Below are positions 8,597 through 15,979 of a stretch of 29,066 nucleotides of DNA, one piece after another. A program made the position numbers and the translations under genes. Position 1 is the first letter of the stretch, and every line of letters starts with the position of its first letter. The stretch is from the NCBI GenBank assembly GCA_033762195.1, contig JANRLV010000051.1:1-29066 (forward strand), read 5' to 3'. This DNA is from SpSt-398 sp033762195. Lineage in GTDB: Bacteria > Bacteroidota > Bacteroidia > Chitinophagales > Chitinophagaceae. The notes under the pieces were generated by a model that saw only the letters and a program-made list of their open reading frames with translations, made no database searches and was not told the DNA's origin.

Positions 8597-8735
8597 ACCG
8601 CAGAGACGCAGAGACACAGCGGAGGATTATTATTAATTATTGATTATTAGAAGATTGCGATATCATTGCCGAAAGCAAAAATTACGAATCAATAACGGGT
8701 AATAAACCTTCTCTGTGTCTCTGCGCCTCTGCGGT
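8597..8735. repeat. Long inverted repeat with 29-bp arms
   Basis: The arms at 8597-8625 (starting accgcagagacgcagagac) and 8707-8735 are reverse complements at 26 of 29 positions, separated by about 81 bp of AT-rich DNA. The right arm ends 5 nt beyond the stop codon of the HMA-receptor gene, so it could terminate or attenuate transcription before the next receptor gene. The GCAGAGACGCAGAG-like core resembles repeats I have seen in intergenic DNA of environmental bacteria, which suggests a dispersed element. Confidence 0.8.
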
Positions 8736-8740
8736 AAAAT

Positions 8741-11284
8741 TCAATTCTGCCCTCCGATTTTCCATCTGAACCCGGCATATAACATCCTGCCGGTTACCGG
8801 TCCCCAAACCAGGGAGGCATCAAACAAGGGCCCAAAGGGTTCCTGGGGGGCAATGATCAGGTCATTTTGAATAAATCCACCGAGATTCTCCCCGCCGAGG
8901 TAAAACTCAAGGGGGTTATTCTTACCAAGGCTTTTGCTAACCTGCATATTGAGGAGGGTATATCCAGGTGACCGTTCCGGAAATTGAAACCCGACAGGAT
9001 TATCTCCGGTGGAGGGTATCCGTTTGGGACTATAATAGCTCAATGTGGCATCCCATTTCCAACCCGCCAGGGAATAGGCCAGGTTGATAAAAGCGCGATG
9101 GGGTGATACAAAAGGTTTCTGCTTTAAACTCCCCTGGTAGGTGACCTGTACATCATAATAACGATAGGCGATCCGGGCATCCAGACGGGGCAAAACTTCA
9201 TATTGGATCTCGGTTTGGAAACTGTTGGCAAATGATTTTCCATCCAGATTGTAAATATCCAGCTTTCTGGCTGACCCTTCCATATCAATGACGACCTGAT
9301 TCTGAAAGTAGGTATGAAACAAATCAAAGGCAACATTTCCATCACGACCTGCCAGGCGAAACCGTTGGTCAAGGGATACTCCAAGATTCCAGGCAATTTC
9401 CGGGTCGAGGCCATACGCTTTTCCGGGTGATGTATTAAGGAAGGATAGATTGCGGGCGCTGATAAATACCACCCGGTTCTCGGCCAGGATATTCGCTGTA
9501 CGCTGACCTCGCCCTGCACTCAGGCGGATCACCGTTTTAGATCGGGGTTGAAAGCGCAGATGTACCCTTGGAGTAACATAGAATCCATACAGATTATTCT
9601 GGTCACCTCGCAAACCTATGACCCACTCCCACTGCTTACCAGAAGAACCGGTGTACTCAAAGAAGGCACCGGAAGTTCTTTCCACACGATCAAAGGATTG
9701 GTTGATGAATTTCTCCTGTATATCATCGGTCGTATAACTCAATCCTGTTTTGAACTTATGATTGGTATTGGAGAATATCGATTGATAGATCAGGTTGGCA
9801 TAAATGTTTCCTTGTCTGGCCGAATATTCTCTCCAACTAAAATGATCTTCCTGATCATGTACAAAGTGGGAAACCTGAAGGCCCAGGCTACTGTATTTCT
9901 TTTTGGGAAATACATAACCCCATTTCCCAAACAATTCATATCGGCGCGACTCCATTCCCATTCCATACACACTCATGGAATAGCGGTGTTGAGCGGGGTC
10001 ATATTGGGTTTGTCCAGCGGTTTTGTCTTCCCATAACAATCTGGCGCCGGCCTGAACCATCATTCCTTTCCCGTTATCATAACGCCAGCGGTTTACCAGT
10101 GTACTTAAGGTACCTGTTGGGATATCCCGAAAACCATCTTCGTTAAAGTCCACCTCTGGATCATTCATAAAAGCATGGTGTACGAGAAGAGCTGTGGACC
10201 ATTTTTTACTAAGCTGTTTGGAAAGGTTCAGGTTGAGATCTGTTTTGCCCATTTGGTTCACATACCCATTGAGGAACAATTTTTCCATCTTCTCCGGCTT
10301 CTTTAATTCGATGTTTACCTGTCCGGCCAACCCTTCCGGCCCATTCAGTACCGAACCGGGTCCTTTTGTCAATTGTATGGATTCGATCCAGGTACCGGGT
10401 ATGGAGTTCAGCCCGCCGGCGATCGCGAGCCCGCGAGGACCGGGCATATTTTCCACGGTCATATAGGTATATTGTCCCGCCAGTCCCATTAACTGGATCT
10501 GTTTCGTTCCTGTAACCCCATCATTAAAGGATACATCTACAGACGCGTTTGTCTCAAAACTTTCGGAGAGATTACAACAAGCGGCCTTGGTCAATTCCTT
10601 ATCGGTCATGATCTGTGTCCGAATGATGGATTGGGGTGAGACATAAGCGGGTCTCCGGGAAGAGATGATTCGCACTTCCTGTAATTCATGGGCAGCGTTG
10701 AGGATGATACTTAAGTGTTGCCCTGGTTGAATATCAATACGGCTTGCCTGAAATCCAGAATAACTGACGAGCAAGAATCCATTCTCCGGAACATGGGGAA
10801 TCTTAAAATACCCATTGTCATTGGTCGATAACCCATCGGTGGTTCCACCAAGTAAGATGGAAGCTCCGGCGAGGGGTTTGTATTGTTGCTGTGCATCAAT
10901 TTCCAATACAACGCCATAAACGGCATCTTCTTCCATGGTCAGGTGAGTACCTGCCCGGTACAAACAACAATCCGGCAGGGCATTGTACACTTCGTCACGT
11001 GCCGTACGTAATGGTGTATCATGTCCGGCTGTGGCAATGCGGTCATGGATCTTCTCTACCGTGGTGATCTTGGGTTGATAGGTAACAGTCAGTGCTTTAC
11101 TGACCTGGTCCCACTGGGCTTTTGTAACCCCTTTTCCTTTCGCGGCTTCTTCGATACGTTTTTTACACATGTCACAATTACCCATGACCAGGAAACTGAC
11201 TGTGGTATCGGCTGAACGACCCTTATCCTGGGCCTGTAGGTACAGGCCCTGGACAAGAAGTACGATTAAAAAAAATATTTTCAC
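8741..11284 (-). CDS. TonB-dependent receptor with N-terminal HMA metal-binding domain
   Basis: This 847-aa protein starts with a signal peptide (to about LQAQ, residue 19). An HMA-like domain follows (about 28-110) with GNCDMC (Cys37/Cys40) and a distal LPDCCLYR (Cys106/Cys107). Next come a carboxypeptidase-regulatory-like domain (about 122-200), a plug (about 215-330) with KAACCNLSESFETN (Cys236/Cys237), and a large barrel ending in GFRWKIGGQN. The HMA domain would face the periplasm, placing a metal chaperone module on the receptor. It is clearly homologous to the HMA domain of the separate periplasmic protein upstream. The GTG start at 11284 lies 25 nt after the TlpA gene stop, and an in-frame stop closes the frame upstream. 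Metal (probably copper) transport or sensing is inferred from the Cys motifs and neighbours. Confidence 0.9.
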   Translation of the reverse strand: MKIFFLIVLLVQGLYLQAQDKGRSADTTVSFLVMGNCDMCKKRIEEAAKGKGVTKAQWDQVSKALTVTYQPKITTVEKIHDRIATAGHDTPLRTARDEVYNALPDCCLYRAGTHLTMEEDAVYGVVLEIDAQQQYKPLAGASILLGGTTDGLSTNDNGYFKIPHVPENGFLLVSYSGFQASRIDIQPGQHLSIILNAAHELQEVRIISSRRPAYVSPQSIIRTQIMTDKELTKAACCNLSESFETNASVDVSFNDGVTGTKQIQLMGLAGQYTYMTVENMPGPRGLAIAGGLNSIPGTWIESIQLTKGPGSVLNGPEGLAGQVNIELKKPEKMEKLFLNGYVNQMGKTDLNLNLSKQLSKKWSTALLVHHAFMNDPEVDFNEDGFRDIPTGTLSTLVNRWRYDNGKGMMVQAGARLLWEDKTAGQTQYDPAQHRYSMSVYGMGMESRRYELFGKWGYVFPKKKYSSLGLQVSHFVHDQEDHFSWREYSARQGNIYANLIYQSIFSNTNHKFKTGLSYTTDDIQEKFINQSFDRVERTSGAFFEYTGSSGKQWEWVIGLRGDQNNLYGFYVTPRVHLRFQPRSKTVIRLSAGRGQRTANILAENRVVFISARNLSFLNTSPGKAYGLDPEIAWNLGVSLDQRFRLAGRDGNVAFDLFHTYFQNQVVIDMEGSARKLDIYNLDGKSFANSFQTEIQYEVLPRLDARIAYRYYDVQVTYQGSLKQKPFVSPHRAFINLAYSLAGWKWDATLSYYSPKRIPSTGDNPVGFQFPERSPGYTLLNMQVSKSLGKNNPLEFYLGGENLGGFIQNDLIIAPQEPFGPLFDASLVWGPVTGRMLYAGFRWKIGGQN

Positions 11285-11309
11285 GAGCGAGTATTTTCGC
11301 CCATGTCCG

Positions 11310-11798
11310 TTATTTCAACAGATCCTCCAAAAGAGCTTCTATTTGTTCGGGTTCAAGGTCCATGGCGATTAAGATGCCTTGTTTATCGATGAGGTAGGAA
11401 GTAGGAATCTGATTGATATTCCATTGCAGAGCGGTCTTTGCCTCCCATCCCCCATTGTCGTTCACCTGCAGCCAGGTGATCTTATCTTTCTTCACGGCAT
11501 TTATCCAGGCCTTCTTGTTTTCATCCAATGAAACCCCATAAATCTCGAAGCCTTTGTCTTTGTATTTTTCATACAATTTGCTCAGCCCTTTATTGGATAC
11601 CCGACAGGGTCCGCACCAGGACGCCCAAAAATCGAGCAGTACGACCTTCCCTTTCAGGGAAGACAATGTAATCGTATCGCCTGCTTCTGTTGGCAGGGCA
11701 ATTTCCGCGGCCGGCTTCCCAAAACGGGGTTGGGCCATGGTGGTTAAACTGCCCAGGGTAAGGGCTGTTAGGAAGAATAAAGTTTTGTAACGGATCAT
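11310..11798 (-). CDS. TlpA-like thioredoxin-fold thiol-disulfide oxidoreductase
   Basis: This 162-aa secreted protein has a signal peptide ending near MAQ (residue 23) and a thioredoxin fold with the active site WCGPC (Cys62, Cys65). The AhpC/TSA-TlpA-type segment TITLSSLKGKVVLLDFWASW precedes it, and the cis-Pro motif IPTSYLID has Pro132. It probably works in the periplasm, reducing or oxidising cysteines. Between a Cys-rich HMA protein and an HMA-bearing receptor, the plausible job is keeping the metal-binding cysteine pairs reduced, which is inference. ATG 11798 is the only reasonable start. It lies 19 nt after the stop of the HMA protein gene and 25 nt before the receptor gene, so all three form one transcription unit. 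Confidence 0.92.
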   Translation of the reverse strand: MIRYKTLFFLTALTLGSLTTMAQPRFGKPAAEIALPTEAGDTITLSSLKGKVVLLDFWASWCGPCRVSNKGLSKLYEKYKDKGFEIYGVSLDENKKAWINAVKKDKITWLQVNDNGGWEAKTALQWNINQIPTSYLIDKQGILIAMDLEPEQIEALLEDLLK

Positions 11799-11817
11799 AG
11801 GTGTTTGTTATAAATTC

Positions 11818-12363
11818 TTAGCTGTGTTTTTCACATTTACCATTCTTGCAGCAGTCCATAGCCACATTCTTTTCACCTTTGTGGCCTTTCTCGCCTTTGC
11901 AACCTTTGCAGTCTTTTCCATCGGCACATTTACCATCCGCACATTTACCATCGGTGCATTTTCCTTCCGCACATTTGCCAGATTCACATTTCTTGTCGGC
12001 ACAGCAGGAGGCCATGTCGGCGGATTTTTCTCCCCGCTCATACTTGCAACAAGCAGGTAACTTATCGTATGATTCTTTGGTGGCTTTAGCACCCACATTA
12101 TCATAACCGGCTTTTGCGATCTCTTCCTGCACTTTGGCAGCATTGGTAGATTGTGCCTTATATCGAATGGTCAGTACCTTAGATTCCTTGTTCCAGTCTG
12201 CATATTCTACACCGGCCGTTTTAGCCGCTTTTTCAATGGTGGTCTTGCACATGCCACAATTGCCGGAAACATTAAAGCTTTCTTCTTTGAGTTCCTGTGC
12301 TTGGGCAGCAAAACCAAATACAAACGTAAACAGTACGAGGGAAATAGAACGAATCGTTTTCAT
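11818..12363 (-). CDS. Periplasmic HMA-domain protein with metallothionein-like Cys-rich tail
   Basis: This 181-aa protein is numbered from ATG 12363 (an ATG at 12369 is equally open; the frame extends upstream but the extra residues do not look coding). It has a signal peptide ending QAQ (residue 23). An HMA-like domain follows with SGNCGMC (Cys36/Cys39) and a distal LPACCKYE (Cys105/Cys106). The tail has CC at 120-121, four consecutive xxGKC pentapeptides (127-146), a degenerate fifth, KGC, a Gly/Lys/His stretch and CCKNGKC near the end. There are 16 cysteines in total, 14 of them from residue 105 onward. It probably binds soft metal ions outside the cytoplasm, as a chaperone plus sponge. 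Its HMA domain matches that on the receptor two genes downstream, which points to a shared ligand or direct transfer. Confidence 0.88.
   Translation of the reverse strand: MKTIRSISLVLFTFVFGFAAQAQELKEESFNVSGNCGMCKTTIEKAAKTAGVEYADWNKESKVLTIRYKAQSTNAAKVQEEIAKAGYDNVGAKATKESYDKLPACCKYERGEKSADMASCCADKKCESGKCAEGKCTDGKCADGKCADGKDCKGCKGEKGHKGEKNVAMDCCKNGKCEKHS
11908..11985 (-). repeat. 15-bp in-gene tandem repeat coding for Cys-rich pentapeptides
   Basis: Imperfect 15-bp units encode ESGKC, AEGKC, TDGKC, ADGKC and the degenerate ADGKDC (residues 127-152 of the HMA protein). Because the unit is a multiple of three, gain or loss of copies would change the number of metal ligands without a frameshift. 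Confidence 0.85.
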
Positions 12364-12434
12364 GATCATTAATTTTTTTAGTATTAAATAAGAATGATAT
12401 TGCCGGAGAAGTCTCTTTCTTCCAGTAAAGCTGT

Positions 12435-12451
12435 AACCGAACATATCGGTT
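12435..12451. promoter_or_regulatory. Short perfect inverted repeat between the two metal-protein genes
   Basis: aaccga (12435-12440) and tcggtt (12446-12451) form a 6-bp dyad with a 5-nt spacer in the 99-nt gap upstream of the HMA protein gene. It has no U-tract on the downstream side, so a protein-binding site or weak RNA hairpin is more likely than a terminator. Six base pairs is short enough for chance. Confidence 0.3.
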
Positions 12452-12462
12452 GCCTGTCATTC

Positions 12463-12849
12463 TCAGATCCTGAAAACACCATTGACAAGATAGGTATCCT
12501 GTTTATGAAGAGGTGGGGAGTGGGTTTTATACACCACCTTATCCAGGACTGAATGGGCAACCGGTTCCAAATAAACAGGTTGTTCCGGCTGGATCAGGGC
12601 AGTGAAAAGAGGTAATTGAACCGTTGAAGAAGGTTGCTGGTCATCTGCGATCTTAATGATCCTGACTTCATCATGACAACATCCGTTGGAGAAATCAGTA
12701 TGCATGCCGCATTTTCCACAATACTCAGACGGAGCGTTTCCGATCTGGACAGAGTCGAACCGGCCCATACAGTAGTGGAGATTGATCACAATCCCACTGC
12801 TGAAAGCGAAATAGAGGAAAAGCAATATGGCAAAACCGGTTTTCTTCAT
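12463..12849 (-). CDS. Small secreted Cys/His-rich conserved protein
   Basis: This 128-aa protein starts at ATG 12849; a TTG nine codons earlier is open, but the ATG gives a standard signal peptide MKKTGFAILLFLYFAFSSGI. Directly after it comes LHYCMG (His25, Cys27), then EYCGKCGMH (Cys44, Cys47, His50) and NGCCHDE (Cys57, Cys58, His59). The C-terminal half has no cysteine. I recognise the early HYCMG pattern from Bacteroidota small proteins often near metal genes, but know of no established function. It is the first gene of the cluster, 99 nt upstream of the HMA protein. A perfect TAnnTTTG box almost touches its start codon. Extracytoplasmic metal binding is a reasonable inference. Confidence 0.75.
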   Translation of the reverse strand: MKKTGFAILLFLYFAFSSGIVINLHYCMGRFDSVQIGNAPSEYCGKCGMHTDFSNGCCHDEVRIIKIADDQQPSSTVQLPLFTALIQPEQPVYLEPVAHSVLDKVVYKTHSPPLHKQDTYLVNGVFRI

Positions 12850-12854
12850 CCCTA

Positions 12855-12862
12855 CAAAGATA
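12855..12862 (-). promoter_or_regulatory. Candidate -7 promoter box TATCTTTG
   Basis: This is an exact match to the Bacteroidota -7 consensus TAnnTTTG on the minus strand, 5 nt before the ATG at 12849. It predicts a leaderless or near-leaderless transcript at the head of the metal cluster. A matching -33 TTG at the usual distance is not clear. Confidence 0.5.
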
Positions 12863-12929
12863 GTCAAGGGATTCAATCCTTAAAAGCCCCACCCGGGGTT
12901 ATTTTGCAATCTGCGCCATTCTTTCTCAA

Positions 12930-14969
12930 TTAGTTAACAAAATTCCAGAAGATGCCTAGCCGTACCACCATGCCGGGGTTGATATAACCCGGCGCGACCA
13001 CATTATTGTTATAAAACCCAAAACCGTATTTGTTGGTGGCCGTATTCAGGTTTTCAACCCGGAGATAGACCTTCATACTCCGGATACGGAAATGCATAAA
13101 GGCGTGAATATCCGGGAGGTTATTGACACTGAGGTTATCCTGGTAAAAAAAGCGGCCCAGGACCGGTGAATAAGCGTCTGGTTTATAGGGCGTATGGTAA
13201 CGGAATTCAAGTCCCGTGGAGAGATTGAGGTTGGTGAAGAAAAGTCCTTCCAGCGCGATCCGCTGGCGGGTAAACACAACCGGAAGATTGAGTTCCACAT
13301 CTCCTGTCTTTTGCTGGATATAGATATCGGAATACCAGTTCCAGTGTTTTCCTAAATGAAATACCTTTTGAATGCTTACCTGTAGTACATTGAAGAGCGA
13401 GGATTCCTGCTGTGGTTGATAGTATCCATTGAAATAGGTCATATTACTGACCAGGTAATATTGTCCGGTCAACCGAAGGTTCCATTTGGGTTGGTAGATG
13501 GAAGCGCTAATCAGTGTGATATTTTCCTTTTGAAAATCACGGGCCGATTCCAGGTAGAAACTGCTGCGTGTGTCAAAAATAAAGGAAGGGCTTCGGTTGG
13601 TATTGTTAAAGCCCAACTCGAGTGAAGCGCCATTCTTGGGCAAAAACCGTTTAAGGCTTACCTGTGCCTGATAATCCCCTCCATTCAATCCGTTGATGTA
13701 TAAGGTTCCGGCCAGGGCCATATCCCATTTCCGATTGCGGGTACGGTTTCGGTATTCGCCATGGGCATAAAAATTATAGAACTGGTGTTTTCCGGAAAGG
13801 AACTGACCTGTTAGATTTTCCATTGCCGCCCCCAACTTGACATATTGCTGTAAGTTATTAGCATCAGGGAACTGGATAATCGAAAAATCATTGACCAGCC
13901 GGCTCCATTTATCACCCAGTGTAAATGTATCGATCAGGTCAGTGAATCCTTGTCCATAATTGGTATTGTAATATCCGGTATCAGCCAGGCCATCGGTGAA
14001 CCGGTAATTGTACAAATGGTAGGAAAGGGTATGCTCAAACCGGAGACGGGGATAAAACAAGGGAACGATGGTGGAATCCGTAACCAGGGAATCTTTTTTT
14101 CCAAGGTCATATTGCTGACGCATCATGAAATGGATATCCTTGTATTTGTTTCCGGTTGTGACTGTATTGGTAAAGAAACCGGTGATGGCTGATCCATCCC
14201 CTCCTAATTGGGTGGGGATATTGAACCGGTCCTTATAGATCGGGTCATTCAGATAATCCTGATCATTCAATAAACCGCCGTTTTCTCCTGCCAGCAGGTT
14301 GTTGGCCAGGAAGGCAAAGTAGTTATTATAGCGTTTTTTAGGGGATTGGTACCAGGAGGTAATGAGATAATTGTTGTGATTGGTCTTTTGGTTTTTAAAA
14401 TATCCCGGAGAATTAATGAGCCGATAGTTGAACAGGATGTTCCAGTTAGGTTTTACATTTTGGGTGTGAAAGGCTTCGATCATCTGTTCGGTCTGGCTGC
14501 CAAGCATATAATTCAGCTCGGTATAGGGTTTGGTGGTGTTAAAGAAGCGGACATTTTCCAATTTCCATCGGTACACATCCAGTGCATGAAAACCTGCATC
14601 CCAACCGGGTTGCAGGATCGGGGTATATAAAAGCGACCTGGTAGGTGTGCCATTATTTCCCAGGTAAATATGGTCGGCGGGAATCGGGAAGCGACTGGTA
14701 AAGTCACGGATAGAGGAATCCAATTTAAGGGCCAGTGTTGTTGTCGGCATCCGATAAGAGATGGCGATCGTATCATCTGAATAATCCCTTCTTTCAAGGC
14801 TATCCATTGATTTACCAGATCCACCGCTGCGAAGATTGCCCAGACTACGGGCGGCAGAATTGGTTAAAACCGATTCATCCACGGTGCGCAACCCTGGTCT
14901 CCGCTGGCCAAGAAGGGTTAGCGGCCCTAACAGGGCGATCAACAGTATATAGTAGTGGGATCTATTCAC
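12930..14969 (-). CDS. Putative porin, outer-membrane beta-barrel protein
   Basis: This 679-aa exported protein has a signal peptide (YYILLIALLGPLTLLGQ). A polar, Ser/Arg-rich linker runs to about residue 65. It then has a long region of alternating hydrophobic and polar strands with many aromatic residues, ending in RLGIFWNFVN. The overall pattern matches the Bacteroidota family annotated as putative porin (Porin_10/DUF4289-like). No catalytic motif, plug domain or TonB box was seen. The start is GTG 14969, giving a proper n-region (MNRSHYY); no other start lies nearby in frame. A TATCTTCG box is 18 nt upstream, so it has its own promoter rather than depending on the phosphorylase gene 59 nt upstream. 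The substrate is unknown. Confidence 0.75.
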   Translation of the reverse strand: MNRSHYYILLIALLGPLTLLGQRRPGLRTVDESVLTNSAARSLGNLRSGGSGKSMDSLERRDYSDDTIAISYRMPTTTLALKLDSSIRDFTSRFPIPADHIYLGNNGTPTRSLLYTPILQPGWDAGFHALDVYRWKLENVRFFNTTKPYTELNYMLGSQTEQMIEAFHTQNVKPNWNILFNYRLINSPGYFKNQKTNHNNYLITSWYQSPKKRYNNYFAFLANNLLAGENGGLLNDQDYLNDPIYKDRFNIPTQLGGDGSAITGFFTNTVTTGNKYKDIHFMMRQQYDLGKKDSLVTDSTIVPLFYPRLRFEHTLSYHLYNYRFTDGLADTGYYNTNYGQGFTDLIDTFTLGDKWSRLVNDFSIIQFPDANNLQQYVKLGAAMENLTGQFLSGKHQFYNFYAHGEYRNRTRNRKWDMALAGTLYINGLNGGDYQAQVSLKRFLPKNGASLELGFNNTNRSPSFIFDTRSSFYLESARDFQKENITLISASIYQPKWNLRLTGQYYLVSNMTYFNGYYQPQQESSLFNVLQVSIQKVFHLGKHWNWYSDIYIQQKTGDVELNLPVVFTRQRIALEGLFFTNLNLSTGLEFRYHTPYKPDAYSPVLGRFFYQDNLSVNNLPDIHAFMHFRIRSMKVYLRVENLNTATNKYGFGFYNNNVVAPGYINPGMVVRLGIFWNFVN

Positions 14970-14987
14970 AAGCCGATAAACAATAGG

Positions 14988-14995
14988 CGAAGATA
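14988..14995 (-). promoter_or_regulatory. Candidate -7 promoter box TATCTTCG (porin gene)
   Basis: This has one mismatch to TAnnTTTG and lies 18 nt upstream of the GTG start of the putative porin. The identical octamer precedes the SRP RNA gene and sucC in this window, which supports its use as a promoter element. Confidence 0.5.
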
Positions 14996-15028
14996 ATCAG
15001 GCATCCTGAAATGGCGTGCCCTGAAACG

Positions 15029-15850
15029 TTAAAGTGAATGGATCAGTTCACGGAAGATCAGGGTCAGTTTAGGTTCGGCGGCCCGGGCAAAATGGAGCAC
15101 CTCTTCATGGGTGATCACATTCTCATCCTCCCGTACCCCGATATCTGTGATGACGCTGATGGCAAAGACAGGAATACCCATGTGGTTGGCGGCGATACAC
15201 TCCTGAACCGTGGACATCCCGACTGCATCCCCTCCGATCAATTGGATCATCTTGTATTCAGCCCTGGTTTCGAAGGTGGGGCCGGTAACACCAAAGTAAA
15301 CCCCTTCATGTAATTCGATACCATGCTGATGGCCGATCTCTTTTGCTTTTTTGATCAGGTCTTTTTTATAGGGCTCACTCATGTCGGGAAAACGGGGACC
15401 TAACTCGGGTATATTCTTGCCCAACAGAGGGTTCTTGGTGGCAAAACTAATATGATCTTTGATGATCATCAGGTCGCCGACCGAATAGGAAGCATTTACC
15501 CCACCTGCCGCATTCGAAAGAAACAAATGATGAATACCCAATTTGATCATCACACGCACTGGAAACACGACCTCATCCGGCGAATAGCCTTCATAGAAAT
15601 GAAACCGTCCTGCCATACAAACCACAGGTTTACCCGACATAAAGCCAAAGATCAGTTTACCACTATGCCCTTCCACCGTTGAAACAGGGAAATGGGGGAT
15701 GTCCCCATACGGTATTTCTACCTCCACATTCAAATCATTGACAAAACTTCCCAGGCCGCTACCCAGGACTACACCAAATTGTGGACGGGTACTGAATTTT
15801 CCGGCCAGAAAGCCACTTGCTTCTTCCAGTTTGTGCAGCAGATTTTCCAT
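15029..15850 (-). CDS. punA: Purine nucleoside phosphorylase, trimeric class
   Basis: This 273-aa enzyme cleaves purine (deoxy)nucleosides with phosphate to give free base and ribose-1-phosphate in purine salvage. Class motifs are in order: GSGLGS (30-35), GHSG (61-64, phosphate site), GRFHFYEGY (81-89), SNAAGG (112-117), GPTFETRAE (190-198, Glu198 being the base-contacting Glu) and GMSTVQE (211-217). The residue equivalent to human Asn243 is Asp236 (SVITDIG), which may broaden specificity toward 6-aminopurines. ATG 15850 is the natural start. It is divergent from sucC; a weak CATTTTTG box at 15869-15876 could be its promoter. Confidence 0.95.
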   Translation of the reverse strand: MENLLHKLEEASGFLAGKFSTRPQFGVVLGSGLGSFVNDLNVEVEIPYGDIPHFPVSTVEGHSGKLIFGFMSGKPVVCMAGRFHFYEGYSPDEVVFPVRVMIKLGIHHLFLSNAAGGVNASYSVGDLMIIKDHISFATKNPLLGKNIPELGPRFPDMSEPYKKDLIKKAKEIGHQHGIELHEGVYFGVTGPTFETRAEYKMIQLIGGDAVGMSTVQECIAANHMGIPVFAISVITDIGVREDENVITHEEVLHFARAAEPKLTLIFRELIHSL

Positions 15851-15953
15851 TCTTTATTCAATTGCCTGCAAAAATGAGAAACATATTTGAAACAGAAGAA
15901 ATTGTTTTTAGGGGAAATTGACCTGAAATGGTACAAATCTTGGCAATCTATTT

Positions 15954-15961
15954 TATCTTCG
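15954..15961 (+). promoter_or_regulatory. Candidate -7 promoter box TATCTTCG (sucC)
   Basis: This octamer is identical to the one before the SRP RNA and porin genes and lies 18 nt upstream of the sucC ATG. It supports the start at 15980, because initiation further upstream would put the box inside the coding region. Confidence 0.5.
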
Positions 15962-15979
15962 CGGCAAATCAATTTTCGC

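Larger units (their letters stand above)
8488..8740. other. Intergenic region between the two TonB receptor genes
   Basis: This 253-bp gap, the longest in the window, holds an operator-like TTTAG array next to the downstream start codon, a long imperfect inverted repeat at 8597-8735, and AT-rich DNA between the arms. A possible -7 box (TATATTCG, read on the minus strand at about 8528-8535, one mismatch to TAnnTTTG) adjoins the array. No ORF is supported. Confidence 0.7.

Noticed and set aside
11808..12143. An open frame in a second minus-strand frame inside the Cys-rich HMA gene
   Set aside because: It is low-complexity sequence (repeated VNVRMVNV-like text) produced by reading the 15-bp repeat out of frame; the Cys-rich frame has a signal peptide and an HMA domain.
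12364..12444. N-terminal extension of the HMA protein
   Set aside because: The 27 extra residues precede a perfect signal peptide and overlap the intergenic dyad at 12435-12451; ATG 12363 (or 12369) is far better.
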